A DNA stretch of 6,558 nucleotides from contig PIXU01000230.1 of assembly GCA_003601795.1 (NCBI GenBank), positions 1-6,558 on the forward strand. Reading direction: 5' to 3'. Made by a program: the position numbers and the translations under genes. Shown here piece after piece: positions 6,232 through 6,558 of this stretch (positions are counted from its first letter, which is position 1; every line of letters begins with the position of its first letter). This DNA comes from Candidatus Methanophagales archaeon (GTDB lineage: Archaea > Halobacteriota > Syntropharchaeia > Alkanophagales > Methanospirareceae). Below the pieces are notes generated by a model, which was given only the letters and a program-made list of their open reading frames with translations, was not told the origin of the DNA and ran no database searches.

Positions 6232-6558
6232 TCCTTTTCGCTTCCCCTTTTTAACACCACATAGCCATAGCCAGCGAGTATGACCAACCCGGAAGAGAAC
6301 AATATTAGCGTTGATAGTTCCGGAATCGGGTAGCCGGGGTCAGTAGAAGGACTTTCGATATAAGAGTCACTGCCGGCTTCGGCGTTATAGTATATCTGGA
6401 GTTCATCCGATGGGCAATCCCAAGATAATCTAACTGCGAGCCAATCGCCAGTACTGAAATCCTGTGATGTTGATACGTTGTCTTCGCAGGTTATGTTCCA
6501 TAGATGTTTAGTTCCCACAGCGACTAACTGCTCGGTGTGGCTGGCAATAACGGTTACA
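6222..6558 (-). CDS. Partial surface protein, 3' end with IPELST-type C-terminal sorting/anchor segment
   Basis: Only the last 111 codons are in the window, and the frame is open through the right edge. The GTG at 6518 therefore codes an internal Val, not necessarily a start. The visible extracellular part (VIASHTEQLVAVGTKHLWNI, then CEDNVSTSQDF, STGDWLAVRLSW, DELQIYYNAEAGSDSYIESP) looks like a beta-rich module and carries N-glycosylation sequons. A short linker (STDPGYP) leads to IPELST, then a hydrophobic segment (LILFSSGLVILAGYGYVVL) and a basic tail (KRGSEKERR). This three-part layout resembles PEF-CTERM and related signals processed by archaeosortases, which remove the tail and attach the protein to the envelope. 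PELST is not the exact PEF motif, so a plain C-terminal membrane anchor is the alternative. The gene ends in TAA at 6224-6222, 6 nt from the next gene and in the same frame as it. Function of the full protein is unknown. Confidence 0.85.
   Translation of the reverse strand, partial: VTVIASHTEQLVAVGTKHLWNITCEDNVSTSQDFSTGDWLAVRLSWDCPSDELQIYYNAEAGSDSYIESPSTDPGYPIPELSTLILFSSGLVILAGYGYVVLKRGSEKERR

Noticed and set aside
4566..6283. Various 60-134-codon plus-strand frames opposite the 873-aa gene
   Set aside because: All are antisense shadows of the continuous beta-helix/PKD coding frame and have no independent support.

Overview
The window looks archaeal, most likely a euryarchaeote of the methane- or alkane-oxidising or methanogenic kind (for example ANME-1 or Methanosarcinales). 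The evidence is: giant secreted beta-helix/PKD proteins; a C-terminal domain of a type I recall mainly from such archaea; an IPELST plus hydrophobic plus basic C-terminal tail resembling PEF-CTERM (archaeosortase) signals; frequent AGA/AGG arginine codons; and TATA-like boxes in the AT-rich spacer. I ran no composition or database search, so the lineage is an inference.

Everything is read on the minus strand, so gene order runs from the right edge to the left. (1) 6558-6222 is the 3' end of a surface protein with a C-terminal sorting/anchor segment. (2) 6215-3594 (873 aa, GTG start) is a secreted protein: signal peptide, parallel beta-helix, Cys-rich cap, three PKD domains, a carboxypeptidase-regulatory-like domain and a conserved C-terminal domain. 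(3) 3542-228 (1104 aa) is its paralogue, with two beta-helix modules, three PKD domains and the same C-terminal domain but no carboxypeptidase-regulatory-like domain. (4) After a 111-bp AT-rich spacer, a short reading frame starting at 116 and running off the left edge encodes a convincing signal peptide with a lipobox-like cysteine.

Genes 1 and 2 are separated by 6 nt. The Shine-Dalgarno of gene 2 overlaps the stop codon of gene 1, so they are probably translationally coupled. Genes 2 and 3 are separated by 51 nt holding a 10-bp tandem repeat (CACAGATTGG) and no visible promoter. The three are probably one transcription unit for cell-surface or extracellular-matrix proteins. The left-edge gene has its own candidate promoter.

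No RNA gene, CRISPR array, transposase, defence gene or metabolic enzyme is visible. The biology here is modular evolution of extracellular proteins: tandem paralogues, gain or loss of whole domains, and a 60-bp perfectly identical 3' end suggesting recent exchange. No wholly new system is evident.
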